Part shown: in pieces, positions 26,374 through 35,935 of the stretch
Numbering within the stretch: position 1 is the stretch's first letter
How the letters are laid out: each line of letters opens with the position of its first letter
Assembly: GCA_019351895.1 (NCBI GenBank)
Contig: JABBOH010000008.1
Span: 62,001-126,000, forward strand
From: Pseudomonadota bacterium
GTDB taxonomy: Bacteria > Pseudomonadota > Alphaproteobacteria > Acetobacterales > Acetobacteraceae
Direction of reading: 5' to 3'
DNA length: 64,000 nt
Made by a program: the position numbers and the translations under genes
The notes under the pieces: generated by a model
Told to the model about the DNA's origin: nothing
The model's input: only the letters and a program-made list of their open reading frames with translations
Databases searched by the model: none

Positions 26374-27102
26374 TTGACAGACGTGGTTCCTGACAACGTG
26401 ACGCTCACCAACAAGCCGCTCGTGCTCATCGTCGAGGATGAGGCGGCGCTGATGACCATGCTGCGCTACAACCTCGAGAAGCAGGGCTTCAGGGTCGAGG
26501 AGGCGGGCGATGGCGAGGAGGCGCTGACGCGTATCAACGAGCTGAAGCCCGACATGGTTCTGCTCGACTGGATGCTGCCGCATCTCTCCGGCATCGAGGT
26601 CTGCCGCCAGATCCGCCGGCGTCCCGCGACGCGGGAATTGCCGGTCATCATGATCACGGCGCGGAGCGAGGACCAGGACGCGGTGCGGGGGCTGAACACC
26701 GGCGCCGACGACTACGTGACCAAGCCGTTCAGCACCGAGGCGCTGGTCGCGCGGATGCGGGCGCTGATGCGCCGGTCGAACACCGTGCCCGCCAAGGGCG
26801 AGCTGCGCTTCCACGACATCGTGCTCGACCTCGCCGCGCACCGGATCAGCCGCAACGGCCGTCCGCTCCATCTGGGGCCCACGGAATACCGGCTGATGGA
26901 GTTCCTGATGCAGCGCCCGCGCCGCGTCTTCTCGCGCGAGGAGTTGCTGGACGCGATCTGGGGCCCGAGCATCCATGTCGAGCCGCGGACCGTCGACGTG
27001 CATATCCGCCGCTTGCGCAAGGCGATCAACGCGCCGGACGAACTCGACGTGGTCCGTACGGTGCGCGCGGCGGGCTACGCGCTGGATACGGAACAGACCT
27101 GA
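26374..27102 (+). CDS. phoB: Phosphate regulon response regulator PhoB
   Basis: 242 residues from a TTG at 26374; GAGG lies 7 bases upstream, and GTG codons at 26383 and 26398 are alternatives. The receiver domain has EDE (20s), the phospho-acceptor Asp65 in MVLLDWMLP and Lys in YVTKPFS. The OmpR-type winged helix ends with TVDVHIRRLRKAIN...VRTVRAAGYAL. It activates phosphate-starvation genes. The PhoR kinase gene is not adjacent downstream, where a convergent kinase gene lies. Confidence 0.94.
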   Translation: MTDVVPDNVTLTNKPLVLIVEDEAALMTMLRYNLEKQGFRVEEAGDGEEALTRINELKPDMVLLDWMLPHLSGIEVCRQIRRRPATRELPVIMITARSEDQDAVRGLNTGADDYVTKPFSTEALVARMRALMRRSNTVPAKGELRFHDIVLDLAAHRISRNGRPLHLGPTEYRLMEFLMQRPRRVFSREELLDAIWGPSIHVEPRTVDVHIRRLRKAINAPDELDVVRTVRAAGYALDTEQT

Positions 27103-27139
27103 CGCCCGGCGCGCAGCCCAGTGACCGATGCGGTGCCGC

Positions 27140-28117
27140 CTAGCCCCTGAGGTGGCGCAGATCCTCGGGCGGACGCGCGCCCATGCGGCTGATCGTCTCG
27201 GCCGCCGCCCGTGACCCCCAGCGCCCGCAGATCGCCAAAGGCTCCTCCGCCACGAGACCCGCCATGAAGCCCGCGGCATAGGCATCTCCCGCGCCGGTCG
27301 TGTCGACGACGGTGGTGGGCTCGGCCGGAACCTCGACGCGCTCGCCGCCGCGGAAGATGACGCTGCCGTGCTCGCCGCGGGTGAGGGCCGCGATCTCGAC
27401 CTGCCCACGCACGGCCTCCGCCGCGGCCTCGAAATCGTCGATGCCCGTCAGCGCCGCCAGTTCCCGCTCGTTGGCGAAGAGAATGTCGGTGTGGTCCCGC
27501 ACCATGGCGCGGAAGGCTTCCAGGTTGCGCTCGACGCAGAGGAAGTCGGAGAGGCTGATGGCGACGCGCCGCCCCGCATCATGCGCGACGCGCGCGGCGG
27601 CGAGGCAGGCCTCCCGCGAGTCGGGCACGTAGAAAAGGAACCCCTCCAGGTAGCTGATCGCCGAATCGGCAATGAGCTCGGCGTCGAGATGCACGGGCGA
27701 GAGCGTGCTGGAGACGCCGAGGAAGGTGTTCATCGTACGCTGGCCGTCGGGCGTCACGATGATGAGGCACCGCGCGGTCGGCTGCGTCCGGCTCGCGGCG
27801 GGCGTCGGGTAGTGCACGCCCGAGGCGGTGATGTCGTGGCGGAAGACGCCGCCGAACTGGTCGTCCGCGACGACGCCGATGAAGGCCGAGCGCGCGCCCA
27901 GCTGGGCCGCGACCGCGGCGGTGTTGGCGACGGAACCGCCGCTCGTCTGCACGGCGGGCGGCATCAGCTCATAGAGCGCGTCGGTGCGGACGGCGTCGAT
28001 CAGCTCCATCGAGCCTTTGATCATGCCCTGCTCGGCGAGGAATCGGTCGTCGACCTCGGCGAGGATATCCACGATGGCGTTGCCGATGCCGAGAATGTCG
28101 AAACGAGGCGGGGACAT
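27140..28117 (-). CDS. PfkB-family sugar kinase (adenosine kinase-like)
   Basis: 325 residues from MSPPRFDILGIGNAIVDI with AGGAG upstream. It has SGGSVANTAAVAAQLG (substrate-binding) and the catalytic block VVDTTGAGDAYAAGFM. The arrangement and FLGVSSTLSP resemble bacterial adenosine/ribokinase-type proteins widely found in alphaproteobacteria. It phosphorylates a ribosyl substrate, probably adenosine or a sugar; the precise substrate is inferred. It converges on phoB and is divergent from the bactofilin gene. Confidence 0.85.
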   Translation of the reverse strand: MSPPRFDILGIGNAIVDILAEVDDRFLAEQGMIKGSMELIDAVRTDALYELMPPAVQTSGGSVANTAAVAAQLGARSAFIGVVADDQFGGVFRHDITASGVHYPTPAASRTQPTARCLIIVTPDGQRTMNTFLGVSSTLSPVHLDAELIADSAISYLEGFLFYVPDSREACLAAARVAHDAGRRVAISLSDFLCVERNLEAFRAMVRDHTDILFANERELAALTGIDDFEAAAEAVRGQVEIAALTRGEHGSVIFRGGERVEVPAEPTTVVDTTGAGDAYAAGFMAGLVAEEPLAICGRWGSRAAAETISRMGARPPEDLRHLRG

Positions 28118-28277
28118 GATTTCTCCTGACTTGATGATCTCGGGTAGCAGTGGCGGCCTTTGCAGGCAAACGCGGTATGCTTCATGCAAAACCTTAACAA
28201 ATCGCCTGCATCGGGTTGTTCGTGCTGGCGTGTTCGTGATACGCCCGGCGCTCCGCCAAGGCAGGGACGAGAAGACC

Positions 28278-28988
28278 GTGTTCAAGCGCCGCAGCAACCG
28301 ACCCGAAGATGACGGCCAGGAGGGTGCCACTGCGGCGCCGATGCCGGGCTTCCTGGCTCAGACGCAAGGGGGCGACACCGCCGCCGCCCGCCCGACAGAC
28401 AACGGACTCGGCGTGCCGCCTTTCCGCCCCGCGCCGCTTAAGGACAAGGACCCCATCGACATGGCCCGACCGCCCTTCGCCCCCAACCCCACAGGCGTCC
28501 CCAATCTGCCGCCGGTGCCGCCGCGCCCCGGCATGCAGGCGCCGCCGCGACCCGCGAGCGATCCGAGCGAGCGCCGTACGCTCGTCGTCGGCCGCGGCAT
28601 CAGCGTTCAGGGCACCATCACGGATGCCGAACGGCTGGTCGTCGAAGGTACCGTGGAAGCAACCATGATCCACGCGACCGAGCTTTCCGTCATCCAGGGC
28701 GGCGTCTTCAAGGGTGAGGTCGAGGTCGAGGAGGCCGAGATTGCCGGCACCATCGACGGCACGATCACAGCGCGCACGAGCCTCATCGTGCGGGCGACCG
28801 GTCAGGTTCTGGGCCGCGCGCGCTGCCGCCGCCTGCAGGTGGAGGATGGCGGCCAGCTGACCGGCCAGATGGAAATGCTGACCGGCACTGGTCCGGTCGC
28901 CCCCTCCGCCTCGTCCTCCGCGCCGCCGGCCCCCACATCGGAATTCGCGCGCCCGGAAGTGCCGGCCTCCGCTAGCTACCAGTCCTGA
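28278..28988 (+). CDS. Bactofilin (polymer-forming cytoskeletal protein)
   Basis: 236 residues from a GTG at 28278 with AGGGACGAGAAG upstream. The N-terminal ~95 residues are Pro-rich and disordered. The bactofilin beta-helix occupies ~98-195 (LVVGRGISVQGTITDAERLVVEG ... GRARCRRLQVEDGGQLTGQ), with regularly spaced Gly and hydrophobic positions, then a Pro/Ser/Ala tail. Bactofilins polymerise without nucleotide at the membrane and organise envelope growth. No adjacent M23 peptidase gene is seen, unlike many bactofilin loci. Confidence 0.9.
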   Translation: MFKRRSNRPEDDGQEGATAAPMPGFLAQTQGGDTAAARPTDNGLGVPPFRPAPLKDKDPIDMARPPFAPNPTGVPNLPPVPPRPGMQAPPRPASDPSERRTLVVGRGISVQGTITDAERLVVEGTVEATMIHATELSVIQGGVFKGEVEVEEAEIAGTIDGTITARTSLIVRATGQVLGRARCRRLQVEDGGQLTGQMEMLTGTGPVAPSASSSAPPAPTSEFARPEVPASASYQS

Positions 28989-29012
28989 CGCGAAACGGCT
29001 GGAGGTCGGGCG

Positions 29013-29462
29013 TCAGCCCGTCTCCAGCCCGAAGGCCCTGAGGGCGAGGGCGATGATGCGATGCGCCTCGCTCCAGAGCGCGTAATCGTCGAGCTTTCTG
29101 AGATCGGCCCAGGTGACCGCGGCGGCGTCCGTGAGCGCCCGCGGCTCGCCGCCGGTCCATAACGCTGCGAAGTCGATGATCGTGTAGTGGTACCGCACCC
29201 GCCCCTCGGCGTCCCGGTCGATGCTGTCGACATTGCCGGCGAGTTTCAGCTCGCCGACCGCGAGCCCGGTCTCCTCAAGCAACTCGCGCCGCGCCGCGGC
29301 TTCCGCCGTCTCGCCGAGTTCCTGCCCGCCGCCCGGTAGCCCCCATGCGCCCAGCATCGGCGCGCGGCCACGGCGGATCAGCAGCACCTCATGCGGCGGC
29401 TTCAGCACCACGATGCCGATGCCGACCAGCGGCCGCGCCGGATACTCCCGCCCGCTGCTCAT
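29013..29462 (-). CDS. Nudix hydrolase (ADP-ribose/dinucleotide type)
   Basis: 149 residues from MSSGREYPARPLVGIG. The full Nudix box is present: GGGQELGETAEAAARRELLEETG. The protein hydrolyses a nucleoside diphosphate linked to another moiety; the short length and N-terminus resemble MutT/NudF-like housekeeping enzymes, but the substrate is not predictable. It starts 7 bases after the recG stop and is likely cotranscribed with it. Confidence 0.88.
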   Translation of the reverse strand: MSSGREYPARPLVGIGIVVLKPPHEVLLIRRGRAPMLGAWGLPGGGQELGETAEAAARRELLEETGLAVGELKLAGNVDSIDRDAEGRVRYHYTIIDFAALWTGGEPRALTDAAAVTWADLRKLDDYALWSEAHRIIALALRAFGLETG

Positions 29463-29469
29463 CGGCCGC

Positions 29470-31515
29470 TCATCCCCCCACCAGCCCGCGCACGCTGTCC
29501 TCCTTGTCGAACAGCCGCAGCAGAATGTCGGCCGCCCGCCCCCGCGCGGACCGCAGCGTGGGATCGCCGTCGAGGAGCATCGTCGCGTCCTTGGCAGCGA
29601 CCTCCCGCAGCGCTTCCTGCTCAGCGACATTCGCGAGGCGGTAGCCGGGCAGGCCGGACTGCTTGGTGCCGGTCACGTCGCCGTGGCCGCGCAGGCGGAA
29701 ATCGGCGTCCGCGATCTCGAACCCGTCCTGCGTGTCCCGCAACAGGGTCAGCCGCGCCTGCGCCACCGGCGCAAGCCCATCCTCATGCAGCAGCAGGCAG
29801 AAGCTTTCGGCGGCACCCCTTCCGACACGCCCCCGCAGCTGGTGCAGCTGGGCGAGGCCGAAGCGCTCGGCGTGTTCGATGACCATCACCGTCGCCTCCG
29901 GCACATCGACGCCGACCTCCACCACCGTCGTCGCCACTAGAAGGCGCGTGCGTCCGGCGGCGAAATCCGCGAGGGCCGCCTCGCGCAGCCTGGCGTCCTG
30001 CTGGCCGTGGGCGAGGCCGACCGCCGGCCCGAAACGCTTGCCGAGCATCGCGAAGCGGTCCTCGGCGGCGGAGAGGTCGAGCGCCTCGCTCTCCGACACC
30101 AGCGGACACACCCAGTAGATGCGCGCCCCGCGATCCAGCGCACGGGCAAGCCCCGCGATCACCTCGGGCAGCGCGCCGATGGGATGGATCGTCGTGCGCA
30201 CCGGCCCGCGCCCGCGCGGCTTCTCGGTGAGCTTGCTGACATCCATCTCGCCGTATTGCGTGAGGCGGAGCGAGCGCGGGATGGGCGTCGCCGTCATCAC
30301 CAGCACGTCGGTCGCGGCCCCCTTGTCGCCGAGGCTCACGCGCTGCTCGACCCCGAAACGGTGCTGCTCGTCGATGACCGCGAGGCCGAGGTCGCGGAAC
30401 TCGACGTGTTTCTGGAACAGCGCGTGGGTGCCGATGACGAGCGGGATCGAGCCATCGGCGAGGCCACGCAGCACCGCGCGCCGCTCAGCCGCGGGAACCG
30501 AGCCGGTCAGCAGCCCGATTGTGACCGGCGAGAGCGCCGAGAGGGTGCGGAAATGCTGCTGGACCAGAAGCTCGGTGGGGGCCATCAGCGCCGCCTGCGC
30601 CCCGGCCTCGGCGGCGCGCAGCATCGCCAGCAGCGCCACCAGCGTCTTGCCCGAGCCGACATCGCCCTGCAGCAGCCGCAGCATGGGCCGCGCCGCCGCC
30701 ATGTCGGCGTCGATCTCGGAGAGGGCGCGGGTCTGCGAGGGCGTCGGCTGGAAGCCGAAACGCGCCAGCGCCTCTGCCCGCAGATGCCCGTCGCCCCTGA
30801 GCGAGCGGCCCGGGCGCGCACGACGCGCGGCGCGGCGCAGCCCGAGCGCCACCTGCTCGGCCAGCAACTCGTCATAGGCGAGGCGGGTGCGCGCCGCCTC
30901 CCGCGCCGCATCGTCTGCGTCCGGCGCCTGCACCCTACGAAGCGAGGCGGCGAAGCCGGTCCAGCGCCGCCGGGCGAGCAGCGACGGCTCGATCCATTCG
31001 GGAAACTCCGGCAGCCGGGCGAGGGCGCCCGCCATGGCGCGGCCCACGAGGCGGTTGGTGACGCCCGCCGTCAGCGGCCAGACCGGCTCGATCGCCGGCA
31101 TCTCGGCGGCGCGCGCGACCGGCAGCACGTAGTCTGGATGCGGCAGCGTCAGCTTGTCGGCGAAGCGCTCGAGCTTGCCCGACACGACGAGCTTGGCGCC
31201 CACCGGCATCTGGCCGAGCCGCGCCTGATGGAACAGCACGATATCGGCGAAGGCCGAGCCGTCTGTTACCACGACACGCCAGGGTTGGGCGCGGTTGCGC
31301 GGCTTGTCGTGCCGCATCACCTCGACCTCGAGCGTCACGATGCGGCCGGGACGGGCCGCGGCAAGACGCGGGCGTTCGCGCCGGTCGACGGTGCTGTCGG
31401 GCATGTGGAGCAGCAGATGGCGGAGCGTGGGACCGCCGGCGAGGCGCGCGAGCGACGCGGCGAGGCTTGGGCCTATGCCCGGAAGGATGGTCAGCGGCGC
31501 GCGGATTTCACCCAC
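29470..31515 (-). CDS. recG: ATP-dependent DNA helicase RecG
   Basis: 681 residues from a GTG at 31513-31515 (VGEIRAPLTILPGIGPS); an ATG at 31573-31575 would add 20 residues but overlaps the sdhE start, and a TATAAT box on this strand lies between the two. The N-terminal wedge domain is followed by Walker A LLQGDVGSGKTLVALLA, the DEQH box in VIDEQHRFGVEQR, LVMTATPIPRSL and the C-terminal GRVGRG motif. It remodels stalled forks and branched DNA. Confidence 0.93.
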   Translation of the reverse strand: MGEIRAPLTILPGIGPSLAASLARLAGGPTLRHLLLHMPDSTVDRRERPRLAAARPGRIVTLEVEVMRHDKPRNRAQPWRVVVTDGSAFADIVLFHQARLGQMPVGAKLVVSGKLERFADKLTLPHPDYVLPVARAAEMPAIEPVWPLTAGVTNRLVGRAMAGALARLPEFPEWIEPSLLARRRWTGFAASLRRVQAPDADDAAREAARTRLAYDELLAEQVALGLRRAARRARPGRSLRGDGHLRAEALARFGFQPTPSQTRALSEIDADMAAARPMLRLLQGDVGSGKTLVALLAMLRAAEAGAQAALMAPTELLVQQHFRTLSALSPVTIGLLTGSVPAAERRAVLRGLADGSIPLVIGTHALFQKHVEFRDLGLAVIDEQHRFGVEQRVSLGDKGAATDVLVMTATPIPRSLRLTQYGEMDVSKLTEKPRGRGPVRTTIHPIGALPEVIAGLARALDRGARIYWVCPLVSESEALDLSAAEDRFAMLGKRFGPAVGLAHGQQDARLREAALADFAAGRTRLLVATTVVEVGVDVPEATVMVIEHAERFGLAQLHQLRGRVGRGAAESFCLLLHEDGLAPVAQARLTLLRDTQDGFEIADADFRLRGHGDVTGTKQSGLPGYRLANVAEQEALREVAAKDATMLLDGDPTLRSARGRAADILLRLFDKEDSVRGLVGG

Positions 31516-31573
31516 GGGATCCGCGGTCAAAGGCTGACACCGGGCAGGCGCGTGATTATAGGACGCATCACCC

Positions 31574-31858
31574 ATGACCGATCACGCGCTCGACCCTCAC
31601 TCGCCCCCAATCGATCAGCGGCGCCGGCGTCTCCTGTTTCGCGCCACCCATCGTGGAACCCATGAACTCGATCTGCTGATCGGCGGCTTCGTTTCGTCCC
31701 GGCTCGCGGGGTTCACCCCGGAGGAGCTGACCGAGATCGAGCGACTCCTCGACCTTCCCGAACCGGATCTGGCCGAGTGGCTGACCCGCCGTCAACCCGT
31801 GCCGCCCGAACAGGACCACCCGATGCTCCGCGCGATGGTCGAGGCGGCGGGGCGATGA
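31574..31858 (+). CDS. sdhE: FAD assembly factor SdhE (succinate dehydrogenase flavinylation)
   Basis: 94 residues, normal for the family. The RGTHE motif at residues 27-31 (ATHRGTHELD) is the conserved RGxxE block needed to promote covalent FAD attachment to SdhA. The fold is all-helical. It is divergent from recG and its stop overlaps the mfd ATG (31855-31858), a recG-sdhE-mfd arrangement common in alphaproteobacteria. Confidence 0.93.
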   Translation: MTDHALDPHSPPIDQRRRRLLFRATHRGTHELDLLIGGFVSSRLAGFTPEELTEIERLLDLPEPDLAEWLTRRQPVPPEQDHPMLRAMVEAAGR

Positions 31859-34800
31859 GCGGCCTGACCGTCTATGGCGCGCCCGATGGCTGGGATGCGG
31901 CGCTGCTGGTGCGGCGCGCGCTGGAAGCCGACGGGCCCATCATCCATGTGGCGCGGGACGATCAGCGCATGGCGCGGATGGCCGAGGCGCTCGGCTTCTT
32001 CGCGCCCGAATTGCCCGTCCTGCGCTTCCCCGCCTGGGACTGCCTGCCCTACGACCGCGTCTCGCCCAACCCCGCCATTGTCTCCGAGCGCATCGCGACG
32101 CTGGCGCAGCTGGCACCGGGTGCATTCCGCCGCGGCGTGCTGCTGACGACGGTCAACGCGCTGGTGCAGCGCGTGCCGCCACGGGCGATGTTCAAGGGGT
32201 CGAGCCTCATGCTCGCCCCTGGCGGCGAAATCGCGCCGGAAGCGCTGGCGATCTATCTCGAGGCACATGGCTACGCCCGCGCGGCGACGGTGATGGAGCC
32301 AGGCGAGTTCGCCATGCGCGGCGGCATCGTCGACCTGTTCCCCGCAGGCGAACCGGACCCGATCCGCCTCGACCTGTTCGGCGACAGCATCGAGAGCATG
32401 CGCCGCTTCGACACCAACACGCAGCGCAGCGGCGAGCCGGTGAGCGGGCTCAGCCTGCATCCGGTCTCGGAAGTGCCGCTCGACCCGGAATCGGTCGCGC
32501 GCTTCCGCACGAGCTGGCGCGAGCTGTTCGGCGCGGCGGCGGCCGAAGACCCGATCTACCAGTCGATCTCCGACCGGCGCCGCCATGCCGGCATGGAGCA
32601 TTGGGTGCCGCTGTTCCATGACGCCATGGAGACGCTGGTGGACTACATGCCCGGTGTTTCGGTGGCGCTCGACCATCAGGCCGAGCAGGTGCTGGAATCG
32701 CGGCTGGAACTGATCGCCGACCATTACGAGGCGCGGCGGGCGCTGCCGCGCGACGGCGAGACGCCGTACCGGCCGCTGCCCTCCGAGCGGCTCTATCTGA
32801 GCGGCGAGGAGTGGGACGCGATGCTCGCGCAAGTGGGCAGCTTCGCCTTCAGCCCCTTCGTCAAGCCCGATGGCGCGACCGGCGTGGACGGCGGCGGGCG
32901 TCCGGCGCCCATCTTCGCACCCGGCGGCGACATGCAGCCGGATGTCTTCGACAAGCTCCGCGAGGCGGCTGCGAACTGGGCGCGCGACAAGAAACGTTTG
33001 GTGATCGCGGCCTGGACCGACGGTTCGCGGGAGCGGCTCGGCGCCCTGCTGCGCGAGCACGGCTTCGAGCAGATGAAGGTCGCCGCCAATGCGGATGCGG
33101 TGCGCGCCCTGCCGCCCCATGCCATCGCGCTCGTCACGCTCGGGCTCGAACGCGGCTTCATCGGCGACCGCATGGCCGTGGTGGGCGAGCAGGATCTGCT
33201 GGGCCGCCGCATCTCCCGCCCGCCCCGGCGCCGCAAGCGCGCCGACCAGTTCATCGCCGAGGCGACCGACATCGCCGAGGGCGATCTGGTGGTGCACGAG
33301 GACCACGGCATCGGGCGCTACGACGGCCTCGTCACCATCCATGTGAACGACGCGCCGCATGATTGCCTGCGCATCATGTACGACGGCGAGCACAAGCTGT
33401 TCCTGCCGGTCGAGAACATCGAGATGCTGTCGCGCTTCGGCGCGGAGACGGCGGGGATCGCGCTCGACAAGCTTGGCGGCGCGTCCTGGCAGAACCGCAA
33501 GGCGCGGGCCAAGACCCGGATCCGCGACATGGCGGCGGGGCTCATCCGCATCGCGGCCGAGCGGCGGCTGCACGAGGCGCCGAGCCTCGCCCCGGCCGAG
33601 GGCATGTGGGACGAGTTCTGCGCCCGCTTCCCGTTCATGGAGACCGAGGACCAGTCGCGCGCGATCGCCGATGTGCTGGAGGATATGGCCGCCGGCCGGC
33701 CGATGGACCGGCTGATCTGCGGCGACGTGGGCTTCGGCAAGACCGAGGTCGCGCTGCGGGCGGCGTTCGTCGCGGCCCTGTCAGGCTCGCAGGTCGCGGT
33801 CGTTGTGCCGACAACGCTGCTGGCCCGCCAGCATTTCCGCGTCTTCTCGGCGCGCTTCGCGGGCCTGCCGGTGACGGTCGCGCAGCTTTCCCGAATGGTG
33901 ACGGCCAAGGAGGCGGCGGCGGTGCGGGCCGGGGTCGCCTCGGGCGACATCAATATCGTCGTCGGCACCCACGCTCTGCTGGCGAAATCCATCACCTTCT
34001 CGGATCTGGGCCTCGTCATCGTCGACGAGGAGCAGCATTTCGGTGTCGCGCACAAGGAGCGGCTGAAGTCGCTGAAGGCCGACGTGCATGTGCTCACGCT
34101 GACGGCAACCCCCATTCCGCGCACGCTGCAATTGGCGCTGACGGGCGTGCGGGAGATGAGCATCATCGCGACGCCGCCTGTGGACAGGCTGGCGGTACGG
34201 ACCTTCATCATGCCCTTCGACGGGCTGGTGGTGCGCGAGGCGATCCAGCGCGAGCGGTTCCGTGGCGGCCAGATATTCTGCGTCGTGCCGCGCATCGAGG
34301 ATCTGGAGCGCGTCGGCAAGCGGCTCATGGAGATCGTGCCGGATCTGCGCGTCGTCGAGGCACATGGGCGGCTGGCGCCGACCGAGCTAGAGCGTGTCAT
34401 GACCGAGTTCGGCGACGGCAAATACGACGTGCTGCTGTCCACGAACATTGTCGAGAGCGGGCTCGACATGCCGGCGGTCAATACCTTGATCATTCATCGG
34501 GCCGATTTGTTCGGGCTCGGGCAGCTGTATCAGCTGCGCGGGCGTGTGGGTCGCGGCAAGCAGCGCGGCTACGCTTACCTGACGTGGCCGCCGAACCACA
34601 GGCTTTCCGCCGCCGCCGAAAAGCGGCTGGACGTGATGCAGACGCTGGATACCTTGGGTGCTGGGTTCACGCTCGCCTCGCACGATCTCGACATCCGTGG
34701 CGCGGGCAACCTGCTCGGCGACGAGCAGTCCGGGCATATCCGCGAGGTCGGCATCGAGCTTTATCAGCAGATGCTGGAGGATGCGGTCGCCGATCTGCGC

Positions 34801-35298
34801 GCCGAGAAGGGCAAGAAGAGCCGCGCCAGCGAGCGCGACTGGACGCCGACGATCGCGCTCGGCCTGCCGGTGCTCATCCCGGAGACTTACGTGAAGGACC
34901 TGCCGGTGCGGCTCGGCCTCTATCGTCGCATCGGTGCCCTGTCATCCGCGGAGGAGACCGAGGCGATGGCGGCCGAACTGGTGGACCGCTTCGGGCCCTT
35001 GCCGGAGGAGGTCGACAACCTGCTGCAGGTGATGACGCTGAAACGGACATGCCGCGAGGCGGGGGTCGAGAAGCTCGACGCCGGGCCGAAGGGTATGGTG
35101 CTGAGTTTCCGTGGCAATTCCTTCAGCAACCCCGGCGGGCTGATCCCCTGGATCGGCTCGCGCGGCGGCACCGTGCGGCTGCGCCCCGATCATAAGCTGG
35201 TGGTCGCCGGGGACATGGACGTGACGCGGCGGATCAAGGTCGCGAAGGACGTGCTGGGCAATCTGTCCCGCCTCGTGGGGCAGGCGAAGGCCGCCTGA
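31855..35298 (+). CDS. mfd: Transcription-repair coupling factor
   Basis: 1147 residues from the ATG at 31855. Order of domains: UvrB-like module (~1-400), RNA-polymerase-interacting CarD-like domain (~475-540, EGDLVVHEDHGIGRYDGL), SF2 translocase with Walker A GDVGFGKTE near residue 623 and DEEQ near 724, RecG-like GRVGRGK, and the C-terminal TRCF inhibitory domain (~960-1110). It displaces stalled polymerase and recruits UvrA. It overlaps sdhE by 4 bases. Confidence 0.96.
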   Translation: MSGLTVYGAPDGWDAALLVRRALEADGPIIHVARDDQRMARMAEALGFFAPELPVLRFPAWDCLPYDRVSPNPAIVSERIATLAQLAPGAFRRGVLLTTVNALVQRVPPRAMFKGSSLMLAPGGEIAPEALAIYLEAHGYARAATVMEPGEFAMRGGIVDLFPAGEPDPIRLDLFGDSIESMRRFDTNTQRSGEPVSGLSLHPVSEVPLDPESVARFRTSWRELFGAAAAEDPIYQSISDRRRHAGMEHWVPLFHDAMETLVDYMPGVSVALDHQAEQVLESRLELIADHYEARRALPRDGETPYRPLPSERLYLSGEEWDAMLAQVGSFAFSPFVKPDGATGVDGGGRPAPIFAPGGDMQPDVFDKLREAAANWARDKKRLVIAAWTDGSRERLGALLREHGFEQMKVAANADAVRALPPHAIALVTLGLERGFIGDRMAVVGEQDLLGRRISRPPRRRKRADQFIAEATDIAEGDLVVHEDHGIGRYDGLVTIHVNDAPHDCLRIMYDGEHKLFLPVENIEMLSRFGAETAGIALDKLGGASWQNRKARAKTRIRDMAAGLIRIAAERRLHEAPSLAPAEGMWDEFCARFPFMETEDQSRAIADVLEDMAAGRPMDRLICGDVGFGKTEVALRAAFVAALSGSQVAVVVPTTLLARQHFRVFSARFAGLPVTVAQLSRMVTAKEAAAVRAGVASGDINIVVGTHALLAKSITFSDLGLVIVDEEQHFGVAHKERLKSLKADVHVLTLTATPIPRTLQLALTGVREMSIIATPPVDRLAVRTFIMPFDGLVVREAIQRERFRGGQIFCVVPRIEDLERVGKRLMEIVPDLRVVEAHGRLAPTELERVMTEFGDGKYDVLLSTNIVESGLDMPAVNTLIIHRADLFGLGQLYQLRGRVGRGKQRGYAYLTWPPNHRLSAAAEKRLDVMQTLDTLGAGFTLASHDLDIRGAGNLLGDEQSGHIREVGIELYQQMLEDAVADLRAEKGKKSRASERDWTPTIALGLPVLIPETYVKDLPVRLGLYRRIGALSSAEETEAMAAELVDRFGPLPEEVDNLLQVMTLKRTCREAGVEKLDAGPKGMVLSFRGNSFSNPGGLIPWIGSRGGTVRLRPDHKLVVAGDMDVTRRIKVAKDVLGNLSRLVGQAKAA

Positions 35299-35349
35299 GG
35301 CGCGCGGACCGGGCGCTGCGTCAATCGACAGAACAAGAGGGAAAACCCG

Positions 35350-35901
35350 ATGACGATCTATGACGACGCGCTCGACGAACTCCGTGGTGTTTTCGCAAAG
35401 GTCGATGACCGGGCGGTGGACGAGGCCGTGCGGATGATCGCGGACGCGGGCAAGATCGTGGTGTTCGGCGGCGGGCGCGAGGGGCTGCAGATCCGTGGCC
35501 TCGCCATGCGCCTGTTCCACATGGGCCTTCAGGCTTCCGTCGTCGGGGACATGACGACGCCCGCGATCGGCCCCGGCGATCTGTTCCTCGTCACTGTCGG
35601 TCCGGGCGAGATCTCCACGGCGCTCGCCTTGCTGGATGTGGCCAAGCGGGCAGGGGCGACGATCCTGTTCATCACGGCGCAGCCGGAGGGGCGCGGCGCC
35701 AAATTCGCCGACCGGGTTCTCGTGCTGCCCGCGCAGACCATGGCCGATGACCAGGGCACGGCGAAGACCTCGGTTCTGCCGATGGGATCGCTGTACGAGG
35801 GCTGCCTTTTCGTCCTGTTCGAGGTCATGGTTCTGAAGCTGAAGGCGCGGCTCGACATCGGTGCGGAGGCGATGCGGGCGCGCCATACCAACCTGGAGTG
35901 A
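35350..35901 (+). CDS. SIS-domain sugar-phosphate isomerase (6-phospho-3-hexuloisomerase-like)
   Basis: 183 residues, one SIS domain. FGGGREGLQIRGLAMRLFHMG and VTVGPGEISTALALLDVAKRAG form the phosphosugar-binding loops; GSLYEGCLFVLFE carries the likely catalytic Glu seen in HxlB. A partner hexulose-phosphate synthase (HxlA) is not nearby, so the role may be a general sugar-phosphate isomerase. It follows mfd by 51 bases and converges on the TetR gene. Confidence 0.78.
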   Translation: MTIYDDALDELRGVFAKVDDRAVDEAVRMIADAGKIVVFGGGREGLQIRGLAMRLFHMGLQASVVGDMTTPAIGPGDLFLVTVGPGEISTALALLDVAKRAGATILFITAQPEGRGAKFADRVLVLPAQTMADDQGTAKTSVLPMGSLYEGCLFVLFEVMVLKLKARLDIGAEAMRARHTNLE

Positions 35902-35935
35902 CGGACGCCCCGCAGGCATCCGGATGTTTCGCGGC

